DNA of 64,000 nucleotides. Origin: Welwitschia mirabilis (Eukaryota > Gnetophyta > Gnetopsida > Welwitschiales). A model generated the notes under the pieces. The model did no database searches. It saw only the letters and a program-made list of their open reading frames with translations, and was not told the DNA's origin. The stretch lies in contig JBOZIK010000001.1 in assembly GCA_051453625.1 (NCBI GenBank), positions 142,722,561 to 142,786,560 on the forward strand, given 5' to 3'. Below, piece after piece: positions 10,810-22,310 of this stretch. Within the stretch, counting starts at the first letter, position 1, and each line of letters starts with the position of its first letter. A program made the position numbers and the translations under genes.

Positions 10810-13631
10810 AGATGAAATTTTAAGTTTATATAGTTTGTGTTACTTAGTCTATCACATCATTGTTCTATTGTCACATCCTTGGAAAATGTCTGATGAAGGG
10901 ATAATTTAGGCAAAAATATTATCATTTAATATTTTTCTCATTCAAGATTGTTTTAGAAGGATATATAGGTTTTTCATGCATAAATATAATTGACTTATAC
11001 TTTAAAGGGGTTAAAAATTGGAATCTATTGCAAAAACGAATATTTATAACTATCATTCAATCAATCATCTAAATGATCATATTAGAATAAAACTTTCTCT
11101 AACTACATAGGAATTACTAGATAGATTTTCTACTTTGGTTTATGATATAAACCTAAATGATAAATTATGTGAATTTAATGTTATTCTTGAATTATATTAT
11201 TGATCTAATAAATTTATTTCACTACTACTTATCTACTTGCTTTATTAGGGACTAACAAATACTAAGTGGAAAGCTATATTGTAAGGCCAAATTGGTTGTA
11301 TCTAGCATCATTTATGGACTATGTTTTAAAATCATTTGATAATTTTTAAATGAAATAATAGAACATATAATTCACTATTATACATAATTGAAAAGATAGT
11401 TTTTTGGATTTTTTTTATTCTTTTCTTATTATTTTTCTAAGCATGGTCCATTGTGATCCATTAATAGATCTTTGATAGGTAACTAATACAATAATTGTAA
11501 GATTCAATAGTATGATGAACTTTCAAGCAAATACATTTTCATCTGTTAATGGAGTTGACATCAACATTTTGGAAATGCCTTATATATATTATTAATGTAT
11601 TGAATCTATAAAGTCAATCTATTAATTAAATTAAGGCTATTCAAGGATTAGAAATAGATTTTAGTTCTTTATCTACCTCATAATAATTTGGATAAAGATA
11701 AGAGATGAAGATATTTTATCCATAATTAAAGAGGCTAATGTTAAAGGATGTTAATGAATTATTAGATATGGATGTTTAGATACCTCAACCTTTATCTCAT
11801 CCAAAAGAATCCTAGATGAATGCTTATTTATAATCAATGAATAGTCCTTTATTCTATTACTAAATTTATATTAGAACTAAATATATATTAGAAATACCTT
11901 TCTTTAGGTATAATCACTTAGCAATCATAACCATTAATCTAGATCTATAAATACCTCCTTAAATATCCTATTTTTCCATCATATTTACATTACTATGGCT
12001 TTTGAAATTGGATCATTTTGGATAAGGGATTAAGCTACTTATAAAATAAGTTCTCCTTAGTATTGTACTATTTTTCCACTAGTGAGGAAGAACTACTTAT
12101 ATGTTAATGCATTTAAAGTGTAATTGGTTATAAAATTAAGTATTCCTTTTCTCATTTTTTTAATCTTTATTTCACACATACTTTATGTTCATGTTAATTT
12201 AATACTATCCTAACCTAAATATAAGGGATAACTTGATTAACAATAAGTTAGCAAATTAGTTAATTAATTACATTTAGATCATTACATTTTATATTTCATT
12301 ACATTCTCATTTCCATTACACTCAACTCATATCATCTTATCATTTCCATCATTAAATTTATTCTTAAGTTAATAAAGATACCAAAATTAATGCATATTTC
12401 TTTCAAATTAGATTTATCTTTTAATATTACTTTATTTGATTTATCAATTTATGACATTTGCATTACACCATACACTAGTATGTATGATGTGCTAAGATTA
12501 GAGGTTTAATTGATAGGTAAAGATATATTTGATTTATGCATGTTTGAGAGACAAATAGAATAATAACAATATTGCACTACATGAGTGTTTTCAATCAAGA
12601 GTGCTTAAGTGGTATGGAAATATGATTGAACTATAATAATACTATTAAATAATGAAAAAATTAAAGATTATAAATTTTGAACTTCTAGCTAATAAAGATC
12701 TTTTTAAATAGTATGATTAATGCTAATGAAGTGGTATTATAAGCAATGTTTGAAGAGGTAAAGATAATTATAGTAAATATAGTAGTAGGTACTATAGAAA
12801 ATAGAATATAAATGGAAGTAAATGTAATGAACCAATGTAGTAGTATAAATAATGTGATAAAAAATACAACACCAACAGGGAAAAAAAAAGAAGAATGACT
12901 AAACTTAAATAAAGTAGATGAGTTGTTAAATCAATGATCAACATGAATCTAAAAATAAAGTTCTATATGATTAGGTTTATAATGGAGATAAATTACATTA
13001 AGTAGTAAAGACAAATAAGGAATTAAAATCTTCTAATAATGTAAAACAATATATACTATGTATAAAATTTCTAAAGAAAAGATATGGAAAAAACATTAAG
13101 TGAATCTTCTAAATAATAAGAGAGACTTAGTTTAGTTAAAGATTGTGTAGATATAAATATTATGTAAATTTAGTTTTAACTTATGTAAGAGACAATTAGA
13201 TTATTATACTAAATAACATATAGTATGAAACAAAATAGAAAACATTTTCTATACACTACATGTAATCTTTTAAGCATAATTATAATGATAAACAAGAACT
13301 TATAAATAATATTACATATTTAAAAAACATTCAAAAAAGTTTTATATGAATTAGTTAGAGTATAATTATATGTTTGTAAACTAAAATAAAAAAATTTCAT
13401 TAAATACATTGATTTAATAAGTCTTTGATGTTATGATGATAGGAATAAATGAAAAAGTAAAGGCTATTAGTCAAGTAAAACCTATTTCACATGTTAATTA
13501 AAAGAAAAGTTAATGTGTTTTTCAAGGATTAAGATATGATTAAGCAAGAGAAATTTATTCATGAATTGAAAAAAAACATTCCAATAAAACAACATAGTAA
13601 AATGAAACATTTAAAAGTAGTAGATAAAATT

Positions 13632-13672
13632 AAAAAAAAGAAGAAAAAGAAAAAAAGAAAAGAAAAAGAGAA
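13632..13672 (+). repeat. Purine-only A/G tract
   Basis: Forty-one consecutive purines, mostly A with scattered G. On the minus strand it produces a phenylalanine/leucine-rich open frame (13559-13741) that is a composition artefact. Confidence 0.8.
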
Positions 13673-14689
13673 CTCAAACATAATAACATAATAAAAAATG
13701 AAAAGGAAAATGATAGTGAAATAAAACATGGAGGAACCCATAATAATTTACATGGCTTAGTAATGTTTCTACCGTTGTGAGAAATAGAGATTCACTTTCA
13801 TGTTGTAGAAGAATAAAAACATTGTAATAGTATAGATTCAATCTACTTTATGATTGTAATAAAAGAAATAAGAAAAGCATGCAGTTTACACACTTGAAAG
13901 GTTGTATAAATTAAAATTTTAGTCATTGTATGTCTTTTTAAAAGTATAACTATGACAACTATCTAACTAAATAATACAATTATGCCTAATGTCTCATGTT
14001 ATATCTAGTATATTTCTAAAGGTTTAAACCTATAACTTCCTAAATAGAGGCTGACTATTTCACCAATTAGACTATTAACGTACTGTAAAAGATTTTATAT
14101 TTAAGATAATATTAGAGTTAACATGATAAAAATAGCATATGAATATTTTAATTACTATTTTAAAAATAGATTTAATAACTTTTAACTTGCTTCAAAGGTT
14201 TAACAACTATAAGCTACACATAGATATAGCTAAACTCTAAGTTAAAGATTAGCTAAAGTTATAACTCAATGATTTAAGTTAACAACTAGTATGCATTAAT
14301 AGACCTTACATGCTAAGTTTTTAAATGATTAAAAACTACTTATTAAAATAATATACTAAGCTAGAAAAGTATCCATCTTATTAACATGATTATGCCTCCA
14401 AGATATGTTAATATCTGAGAATATGTTGTTTTAAAAAGAGTTTTAATTATATTAAAATTATTTATAAGAAGATTAATCATAAAAATTTTCCTATCTTTTA
14501 TTCTATGTTGTAGGATGTGGTTTTATTATTTCCATCATTAAATAATACTTTATCTAATACTTCAAGTCCTTCATTGGAAATTCAATGCTTTAAAAGAGGT
14601 GCAGTCTCCCTTTCATGTTTTTTCTTAGATAACTAATGGGTTTCATAGGAAACTTTTCAATAGATCCATAATAGCTCATATTAACACAT

Positions 14690-15119
14690 GTAAAAAATAT
14701 AAAGTAATAATAAGATTATCATGTATTATTTTTAATTTAAAAATTATGATGTAATAATGAAATAAACATCAATTTAAAAAACATGTCATGTCTTTTGTAA
14801 TAAGTCAAACTTATTACTAGGAAATTAATAAAAAAAGACTCACTCATTAAAGAGAATGTTGTAATCATTGTGAAATAAGTAGGACAGTTGAAAAAAGGGT
14901 GCAAAGCTTTTCACATTCTTTAATAAACATTAAAAGGGATTATATAGTTAATATTATAGGCATGTATGAGATTTTCATAGGATAGGTTATGTCCTTGACA
15001 AGCAAGTCTAGGCCCTTGGCACTTCACATACTAGACCTTAAAGGTAATACTACTTAGCCATTTCATCTAATTAGAGACTCCATTTTGATAAAGACCAAGA
15101 TTGGAGAGAGTGTGTTCAC
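14690..15119 (+). mobile_element. R3 5' LTR, diverged
   Basis: Aligns by eye with 21850-22310: shared words are atgtaataatgaaataa (14752 and 21909), a ttttgtaat(a/g)agtcaaa block, an attttcatagg/tattcatagg-ataggtta/atat block near 14970 and 22120, and a tacttag-(c/t)-tgg/cca-(t/t)catctaa block near 15050 and 22215. Edges are approximate. No clear primer site follows. Confidence 0.55.
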
Positions 15120-15162
15120 TAGAAAAATAAGTTATTACTTTAATACCATTTTATTAATTATT

Positions 15163-15368
15163 TTATTCAAATATAACTAAAAAACAAATTTTAGACATTA
15201 GAACATAATGATTTGTATCAAAGAAAAAATAATCCATTTTGGACTTTATTTTAGTAATTACAATGAAAAACATATAATTTAATTTAAAAAAGATAAAATA
15301 TGTGGTATAATTAAAAAATGTTTTGTAAAATAAAAATCCACATAGGATGCACCTAGTAATTTCCAACA
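15163..15368. other. Unassigned spacer
   Basis: AT-rich; nothing recognisable. It separates the R3 5' LTR from the TRIM-like element. A minus-strand open frame here has no recognisable features. Confidence 0.3.
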
Positions 15369-15745
15369 ATGATATAGGAGCATCCACAGAGAGTTTCAAG
15401 AGGTAACGAAATGTTGGGCCATATAAGATGGCAAGTGATAGTGAATAATCCCACCTGGGTTGGGGGAAGATTACAAGTGATAAATATAAACAGGCATACC
15501 CTCAAAATGCCTTGGCATTTTGGGTTGGATGGGGTATTGACTACATCATATGGTATTAAAGCCAAAAGATCACTAGCATGTGGAGCTTGAGAACAAGCTC
15601 AATTCTAAGGTGAGTTGGTTGATGTAAAAGCACCCACGGATAGTCAAAATAGGTGATGACATTTTAAGCCATAGAAGCTAATAAGTGATGGTGAATAGTC
15701 CTACATAGATTAAGGAAAGGTTGCAAGTGATAAATATAAGTGAAA
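15369..15745 (+). mobile_element. TRIM-like miniature LTR element
   Basis: A first copy (about 15369-15547) begins TGATATAGGAGC and ends ACATCA. It is followed at once by TATGGTATTAAAGCC, a decayed tRNA-iMet primer site (family TGGTATCAGAGCC). After about 70 internal bases a second copy begins at 15620 (TGATGTAAAAGC). Both copies contain a 'gtgaatagtCCtaCAt'-type block (15440 and 15692) resembling the AGTCCCACATCG word common near the start of many plant LTRs. The second copy is cut short near 15745, where the tandem array begins. There is no coding capacity. This organisation (short LTR, primer site, tiny interior, LTR) is that of TRIM elements. Confidence 0.55.
15549..15561 (+). other. Primer-binding site of the TRIM-like element
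   Basis: TGGTATTAAAGCC against the iMet-type TGGTATCAGAGCC: one C-to-T and one G-to-A change. It lies directly after the presumed LTR end. Confidence 0.6.
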
Positions 15746-17222
15746 ATTGGATAGTTAGCATAAGATGTTATGATTCTAATTTGGTATTTATAAGGGATTA
15801 TGCATCTGACCTAGACTATTCATACTTAGTATAGGACACTATGATTCTAGTATAGTATCTATAGGATACCATAAATCTAAATCAAATGTTGTATATTAAA
15901 TATAAAGTATCATGATTTAGATTTAATGTCTATAATATGTCATGGATCTAATTTAAACCTTTCATAATCACTATAGGATATCATGGTTATAATTTAGTAT
16001 CTATAAATAATATAGATTTAATTAGAATCTTGTATAGTTAATATAATATATCATGATTTTAATTATTATCTATAGTATTTCATAGATGTGACTTAAATCT
16101 TGTAAACTTAGGATAGGTACTAAGTTCTAATTTGTTATTTATAGGATTACATGGATCTAACATGGGCCTTGTACAGTTAGTATAGCATGTCATATTTTTA
16201 ATAAAAAATGATTTTGATTTTCTTACTATAGGACATCATAGATCTACTCTAGACCTTATACAATAAGTATATGACAACATAGTTTAATTTTATTTCATAG
16301 AATGTCATAGATATGACCTAGATCTTATATAGCTAGTATGTTTTATAATTTTAATTTTATATCTATAGGGTTCCATGAATATGATTTAGATCTTTTATAA
16401 TTAATATAGGATATCATGGTTTGAGTTAATGTCTTGAATATTATACAACCATTATAGATTATCGTTATTCTAATCTGATATCTATAGGAAATCATGAATC
16501 TAACCTAAATCTTATAGAATCAGTCTAGGATGTTATGGTCATGATTTATTGTCTATAAGGAATCATAGATCTAACTTGAATCTTGTAGAGTAAGTATAGG
16601 ATATTATGATTTTAATTTAGTATCTATAAGATGTTATGCTTTTGATTTAAAACTTGTACAATTGCTATAGGACACAATGTTTCTAATGTAGTGTCTATAG
16701 GGCTTCATGGATTTTACCTAGGTATTATCTATATACTATATGGTGTTATCATTCTAATTAAATATCTATAAGAATCATAGATCTATCATGAATTTCATGA
16801 AATTAGTATAGGAGATTATGGTTCTTATTTAATATCCATAGAAAGCCATGCATTTAACTTGAATGTTATAACTAAGATGTTATAATTCTAATTTGGAATC
16901 TATGGGAAATTATAGATTCAACATGAATATTATATAGTTAGTATAGGATACTATAGCTTTGATTTAATTCTTATAGAACTTCATGGATATAACTTGAACT
17001 TTTTGTATTTACTATAATATTTCTTGATTTTCATTTAATATCTATAAGACATCATAATATAACGTAAATCTTGTATATTTAGTATAGAGAATTATGATTC
17101 TTGCTTAGTATCTATAAGAATATATGAATCTAGATTGGACCTTCTAAGGTTAATATAGCTCATCATGATCTTAATTTAGTTACTATAGGATGTGATGGAT
17201 CTAACTTGGATCTTCTGCACTT
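15745..17222. repeat. Tandem array, about 21 units of 70-71 bp
   Basis: A degenerate unit recurs through the whole interval, marked by the words tatctatagg and (t)catggatcta a short distance apart, then a(g/a)tcttgta and agtatagga. Starts of the tatctata word fall near 15790, 15848, 15925, 15997, 16065, 16135, 16290, 16362, 16480, 16551, 16622, 16693, 16763, 16834, 17039, 17110 and others. The commonest spacing is 70-71. Units differ by substitutions and small indels, so the array is old. There is no open frame and no recognisable RNA gene. It starts exactly at the truncated right end of the TRIM-like element. Confidence 0.85.
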
Positions 17223-18959
17223 GAGAATGAATTTAATTTTGTGAATAAATAAAATTTTCATATTAAGAGATAGTTTGCTTAGATAAATAAATATATTTTT
17301 TGAATTAGTTTAAGATTATCAACTTTTATTATTTCCACTAACATATGGAACAATGATTAGTAGTTTTTAGTAGTTTCAACTTTTACCAATTAACTAACTA
17401 TGTTTTCACTACAAAAAGAAAAGTAGGATGCATACTAAATAACATGATACCTTGAGAATGTATGCATTGGTAAATTATGGAAGGCGATATGGATAATAAT
17501 ATTGATGCTCTTTGATAACATCTTTACAAAATTTACTAATGACACATTAATATTAGAATCTTAATAAAATAAAAAATTATCTTCATTCCCATATGTTTAT
17601 TATGGAGGACCATCGAATTAGCTCATGTAATCCCTCTTGGCATAGTTACATGGATACATCCAAGTATGTAATTAAAGGATTCAATAAGTTATGTGCCAAC
17701 TTAGTTAAGTATATTCTAATTTTTAGTTACTTAAAGAGATTAAAAGATGTATTTACTAATTCAAGAGCCAAATTCATAGCTCACATGAAGAATCACAAAG
17801 TCAATTGATTAAGAAAATGAAGTTTTATAATATATTAAGAAGGTAGAAATCATAACTATCACATATTAATTTTCTTAATAGAAGATGCAAAAACAATATG
17901 GAGTGGACATAACCTCATAAGGCATCATTGGTTGAGTGGACTATTTCGTAAATAGATCTTTTAAATATTTCATTTTATGCTACTTTATTAAAGATAAACA
18001 AACATAGTTTAAATGCTTAAATTTGGAATGAAAAATATTAGATAAATTTTAGAAAAGTTTTAGAAGTTAGCAAAGTTTCAACATTTCAAATTATTTAAAA
18101 AGTTACCAAATGACTTAATTGATATCACCCCATTAAGATTTTAAAATCTAGTATGTATTTTTAAATTGTAATCACATTAAGAATAGCTAAAGAAACATAG
18201 AATATTAGATGGACATAGAATGACAATTCATGATAAATGCTCACATGGCTACTAGTATTAGTTGTTGATAAAAGTCATAGTACCTATTATAACCTCAACC
18301 CTAGTAATTTTTACAACTATAAACCTAGAAATCTTTCTAGTATTTAATTCCTTCAACCTTTTATGTTTTTAATAAAAATAAATATGTAATGAATACCTAT
18401 TAATATAAGAAGGAGATGATAAAATAAAATCCGTTCCAACTCCATAATGAGGATCATAGTAAGTAAGGAAGTAATTATTTATGGATATTTATATAGGTTT
18501 CATCAAAAATCATTTTTCTATTATAGAAATTAATGTATTTCTAAAAATTCTTTCATTTTAACTAATTGTACTATAAGTGAAAATATATATTTCCCCTAGA
18601 ATTATAAAAAAAATTTGAATAAAAAGTAATCAAGAAATAGCATCCTATTATTGAGGTAGCTCATGGAGACATAACTAGATAATCTAGGTATTATGTAATT
18701 ATTGTAGTTAAAATAACTACTTTAACATTTAAGGATAAAATTTATGTTTTTAGTATTGATAGATATGATTCATATTTAAAGATTTTTTTTTAAAATATTT
18801 AATCTTAGAATTTTCTTACATGTTGGTTATATTTTTTTTTCATAGTTTGTTTAGAAGGTATACCTTAAGAGAAAAAGAAAAATGAAAGTAAATTATATTC
18901 TTGATAACAAAGGAATTACTATAAATAGCACAAATGTTTTTTTTAAGTTGCAATAAAAT
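17223..18959 (+). pseudogene. Presumed R3 gag/protease region, unreadable
   Basis: By position this should be the gag and protease of R3. No zinc knuckle or protease motif could be recognised; stops are dense in all frames. A 71-codon open frame at 17593-17808 has no recognisable domain and no start context, so it is treated as chance. Confidence 0.3.
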
Positions 18960-19570
18960 AGGAGATTAGATTATTAAAAGAACTATAAGAGTTTTGCAAA
19001 TGTTTTAACAATAAGGATGGTCTTTCATAAAAATAAAGGTATAACATGTTAGTAATTTAATTCCTATAGTTCAATTAATATTTTGTACTTCAACAAGTTC
19101 TGAGTAATAGATTTAATAAAATAAAAGTTATGTATTGAAGATTTAGTAAGTGAAGGGGGGAAACCTATTATTCATACTAGAAAGGCCTTGTTTTATTTGT
19201 AAAGTATGAATATCTCAAGATTTTCATAGGATAATATAAATTAAATAAGCTAAATATTAAGAATAAATATGCCTTACCAAGAATTAACAATACTCTAGAT
19301 TAATTTCAAGGAGCAAATTAACTTATAAAACTAATTTGATATCAGAATAACTCAAATTTAAATTAAATAAGAGGATGTTTCTAGTATAGTATTCAAATAA
19401 AATATGAAATGATAACTTTATGGTTATGCTAGTTGAACATATAAAGACACTCATAAAATTTATGTCTTTAATAAATAGTATTTTGAATAATATGGATGAT
19501 ATACTAGTTTATTAAAAAGAATAGGGACGATTATGTTTAACATCTGAATTAAGTTTTACAATTAATAAAG
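18960..19570 (+). pseudogene. R3 reverse transcriptase, decayed
   Basis: Chromovirus RT blocks are visible. K-N-K-Y-A-L-P-R-I-N near 19265 matches the family K-N-K-Y-P-L-P-R-I-D. A degraded 'I-R-E-D-V...T/S-x-V-F-K' segment follows near 19370. The catalytic M-D-D-I-L-V-Y block near 19493 still has both aspartates. Stops and frameshifts between blocks make it non-functional. The wording is typical of plant chromoviruses (Tekay/Del or Reina type). Confidence 0.75.
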
Positions 19571-20330
19571 GGACATTTTATTATATTATAGTTGAAGAAG
19601 TAAAATTTTTTTAAGAATTTTATCCAATACCTTGGGCATTTTATATTTAAAATAAGAATTAGAATGGATCTAACAAAGTTTAATAGTATTTGCCAAAGCC
19701 ACTAGATCTAAATAAAGTAAAAATCTTCTTTGAATTATTTAGATTCTAAAGGCAACTCATTAAAATTACACCAAAGTTATAACACTACTAGTATATTTAA
19801 CAAAAGAGAAAGTTCTTAATGTTAACAACAAATTCAAAGAATCTTTTATTTTTTTAAGCTGCTTCTCACTATAGTTCCCATATTATAAATCTTAAAAACG
19901 GAATTTCTTTTAGTCACTAATGCATGTCAAGATGGAATAGACTTAATGTTAAGGTAGTATGATTGAGTAATTACATAAGTTAAACAAATTAAGTAAACAT
20001 GAATGAAATTATCTAATACATGACTTGGAATTATTGATAATTATGTGTGTTTTGAAAATTTAAAGGCATTATCTTTTATGAGCTAAATTTTATTTAAAAA
20101 TTAATAAATGAAGCTTATAATATTTATAGAAGTGACATATTCTAAATATGTGACACAAATATTGGATGGAAGTTTTAGCTAAACATGACTTTGATATTAA
20201 ATACATTCATGGTACAAATAATAAAGTTGAAGATTCCCTTAACTACATGCAATATATGCTTGCTTATAGTATGAATTCTAAGATGCTAAAGGAAATCATG
20301 GACTAAATGCCTTTAGACAAGATCTTGAAA
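19570..20330 (+). pseudogene. R3 RNase H region, decayed
   Basis: The end of the domain is unusually clear: 20154-20240 translates without a stop as H-K-Y-W-M-E-V-L-A-K-H-D-F-D..., then Y-I-H-G-T-N-N-K-V-E-D-S-L. It matches the family stretch around 'W-x-E-x-L-x-x-Y-D-F-x-I-x-Y-x-x-G-K-x-N-x-V-A-D-A-L-S'. The preceding RNase H core (19570-20150) is much more degraded. Confidence 0.75.
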
Positions 20331-21690
20331 ACAATATGAAAAAAAAAACTAGAAAACATAAAAGATGACCCTCTTTTCACAATTATATTAAATGAGATGT
20401 TAATGAGAATAGGAAAACTATATGTACCTACAAGTCCCTTGTAAAATCAACTCCTTAAAGAATCTTGTAAAATCACATATACTAATCATCATGGATTTGC
20501 AAAAAATTACATCATTCTCAGAAAATAATCTAGAAATGGATGAAGTTCAAAACAAATAAATTTATAAAAGAGTGTCTAATCCACTAATAAATTAAATTAG
20601 AATAACTAAATCATATTAAGTTCTTAAATCCTTTAAGGTTACTAACTTGTAACTAGAAATAAGTAAATATAGACTTTATCATAAGATTTCCTAAAAGAAA
20701 TAAAAATCATAATATAATCTTTTTATTTGTTAATGTTTTAATAAATATAATTCATTTCATTTGAACACAAACCATTTCCATATTAGAAGATGTTGTTGGT
20801 AATTTTGTAAAGATAGTTTTTAAATTACATGATATAGTAAAGATAATTATTTCTAGTAAATATCCAAAATTCATCTTAATGTTTAGGCAAACATTATTTA
20901 AGAAACTTGGCAGTCAAGTCTTATTTAGTATGACTTTTTATCTAGAGATAGATGAGTAAACATAGAGAATTAATTAAATTCTTAAAAATAATTTAAGAAG
21001 TTATGTAGTTGATAAATAAAAATGATGAAAATAAAATTTACACCTAGCTCGATTACCATAATTAGGAATACTAGACATCTATATAGTGTTTCTCATTTAA
21101 AAGATGTTTAGAAAAAATTATTTTATTCTAATTACTTGGAAAAAGTTATCTCATGGAGAAAACGGGTAATGAGATAAGATACAAAGGATGGAAAAAATTA
21201 TAAGCAAAATTCAACAACAAATGAAAGTAGCTTAAGATATATTAAACAACTATTATAACTTTATATATTCACACCACATCTTTCAAGTTGGAGATCAAGT
21301 ATTATTATAAGAAAAACTAGACAGAGTATTTTCAAATTCTAGAAAATATGCAAAGTTGATCCTCTGATTATGTGAATCATTATTTATAACTAAAAGATAG
21401 GACATTTAGCTTACAAAATCTTCCTAAAAGTTGGAACAAATTCATTTCAATCTCTTAAAGTATGATGCATATGATATTAATTGAAAAAAAATCTTCTAGT
21501 AAGATCTAAACTTATATTTACTATTATTCCTATTAAAATTAAAGACATAAGAGAAAATAGATTAAGGGATAAAATTATAAGAAAGTTCTAATGGAAGGGT
21601 ATCATTGCAATTAGTGCAGTTCAATAACAAAGAAATATATGTGAGAAAATTATCCTAAGTTATTTAAGAATGAGGAAAAACTGAAATAAT
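20330..21690 (+). pseudogene. R3 integrase with probable chromodomain, decayed
   Basis: The lead-in near 20415 (R-I-G-K-L-Y-V-P) and an H-H-G-F-A-K block near 20490 fit the family zinc-finger region 'H-P-G-x-x-K'. The core follows near 20830-20930 (D-I-V-K-I-I-I-S-S-K-Y-P-K-F, then F-K-K-L-G), where the family has S-D-R-D-P-x-F and K-x-L-G-T. Around 21280 F-Q-V-G-D-Q-V-L fits the C-terminal G-D-x-V block. Around 21540-21600 R-E-N-R-L-R-D-K-I-I and a following W-K-G fit the start of a chromodomain. Catalytic residues have been lost. Confidence 0.65.
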
Positions 21691-21849
21691 TTTTTTTTAA
21701 TGAATAACATGATGATTCTCTTTCATGTAAAGGAAATAAGTAAAGATCAATATTACGAAGAAGCATAACAAGATCTAAAGGAGGTCCCTATGAAGGAATG
21801 ATAGTTTGAGAATGAACTATAATCCCAATGGAAGGATTCTATTAGATTT

Positions 21850-22310
21850 TACAAATTCAAAATTTTAATAAGGTTATTGTGTATTCTTTTTAATATTATT
21901 AATTATTATGTAATAATGAAATAATCATAAATTTAATTAAGAAATCATGTATTTTGTAATGAGTCAAACATTTTATTAAGAAATTGGAAACACATTGTTA
22001 TTTGTTAAAGAGGAAGTTATAGTTATTATTTAGGGGATGTAACCCTTGTAAAAGAGGCATAAAGCATCTTGCATCCTTTACTTAATTAAAAAAAGGACTA
22101 TTTAGTTAAGATAAAGGGCATGCATGGGATATTCATAGGATAGGATATGAATTTAACAAGCTAGAGTAGCCCTTTAATAGTTCCACGTATTAGGAATTAA
22201 AATCTCTACTACTTAGTTGGTCCATCTAACTAGATGCTAGAACATCACACATATGCTATATTTATAAATATTATTTCTTAGATTTCCAATGTAGTTCATG
22301 TTTAAAATAA
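21850..22310 (+). mobile_element. R3 3' LTR, diverged
   Basis: Partner of 14690-15119; see the shared blocks listed there. A purine-rich stretch (aaaggaggtccctatgaagga near 21776) lies a short way upstream and may be the polypurine tract. Edges are approximate. Confidence 0.55.

Larger units (their letters stand above)
9290..14689. other. Unassigned AT-rich DNA, possibly the R2 3' LTR at its left end
   Basis: The first 1-1.5 kb could be the 3' LTR of R2 by position. Beyond that I see no recognisable coding motif, LTR pair or gene. It holds a (TA)n(GA)n microsatellite (10721-10799) and a purine tract (13632-13672). Some stretches around 12.5-13.5 kb have a retroelement-like texture (short broken frames on the plus strand), but no motif could be named. 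Confidence 0.3.
14690..22310 (+). mobile_element. R3: Ty3/gypsy chromovirus with nested insertions
   Basis: Two diverged direct repeats (about 14690-15119 and 21850-22310) flank a plus-strand pol with RT, RNase H, integrase and a probable chromodomain. The interval between the 5' LTR and pol is disturbed by a TRIM-like element and a long tandem array, which I take as later additions, though the array could be native. Domain order and the chromodomain-like tail point to a chromovirus. Target duplications could not be defined because the LTR ends are too diverged. Confidence 0.65.

Noticed and set aside
10664-10909. 81-codon frame with R-E-R-E repeats
   Set aside because: It is the translation of the TA/GA microsatellite and runs through a gap.
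12500-13550. Plus-strand texture suggestive of a copia polyprotein
   Set aside because: No diagnostic block could be identified, so it is not reported as an element.
13559-13741. Phe-rich minus-strand frame resembling a membrane peptide
   Set aside because: Produced by the purine tract on the opposite strand; no start context and no homology.
17593-17808. 71-codon frame in the presumed R3 gag region
   Set aside because: No gag motif could be read in it; kept only as part of the unreadable R3 5' region.
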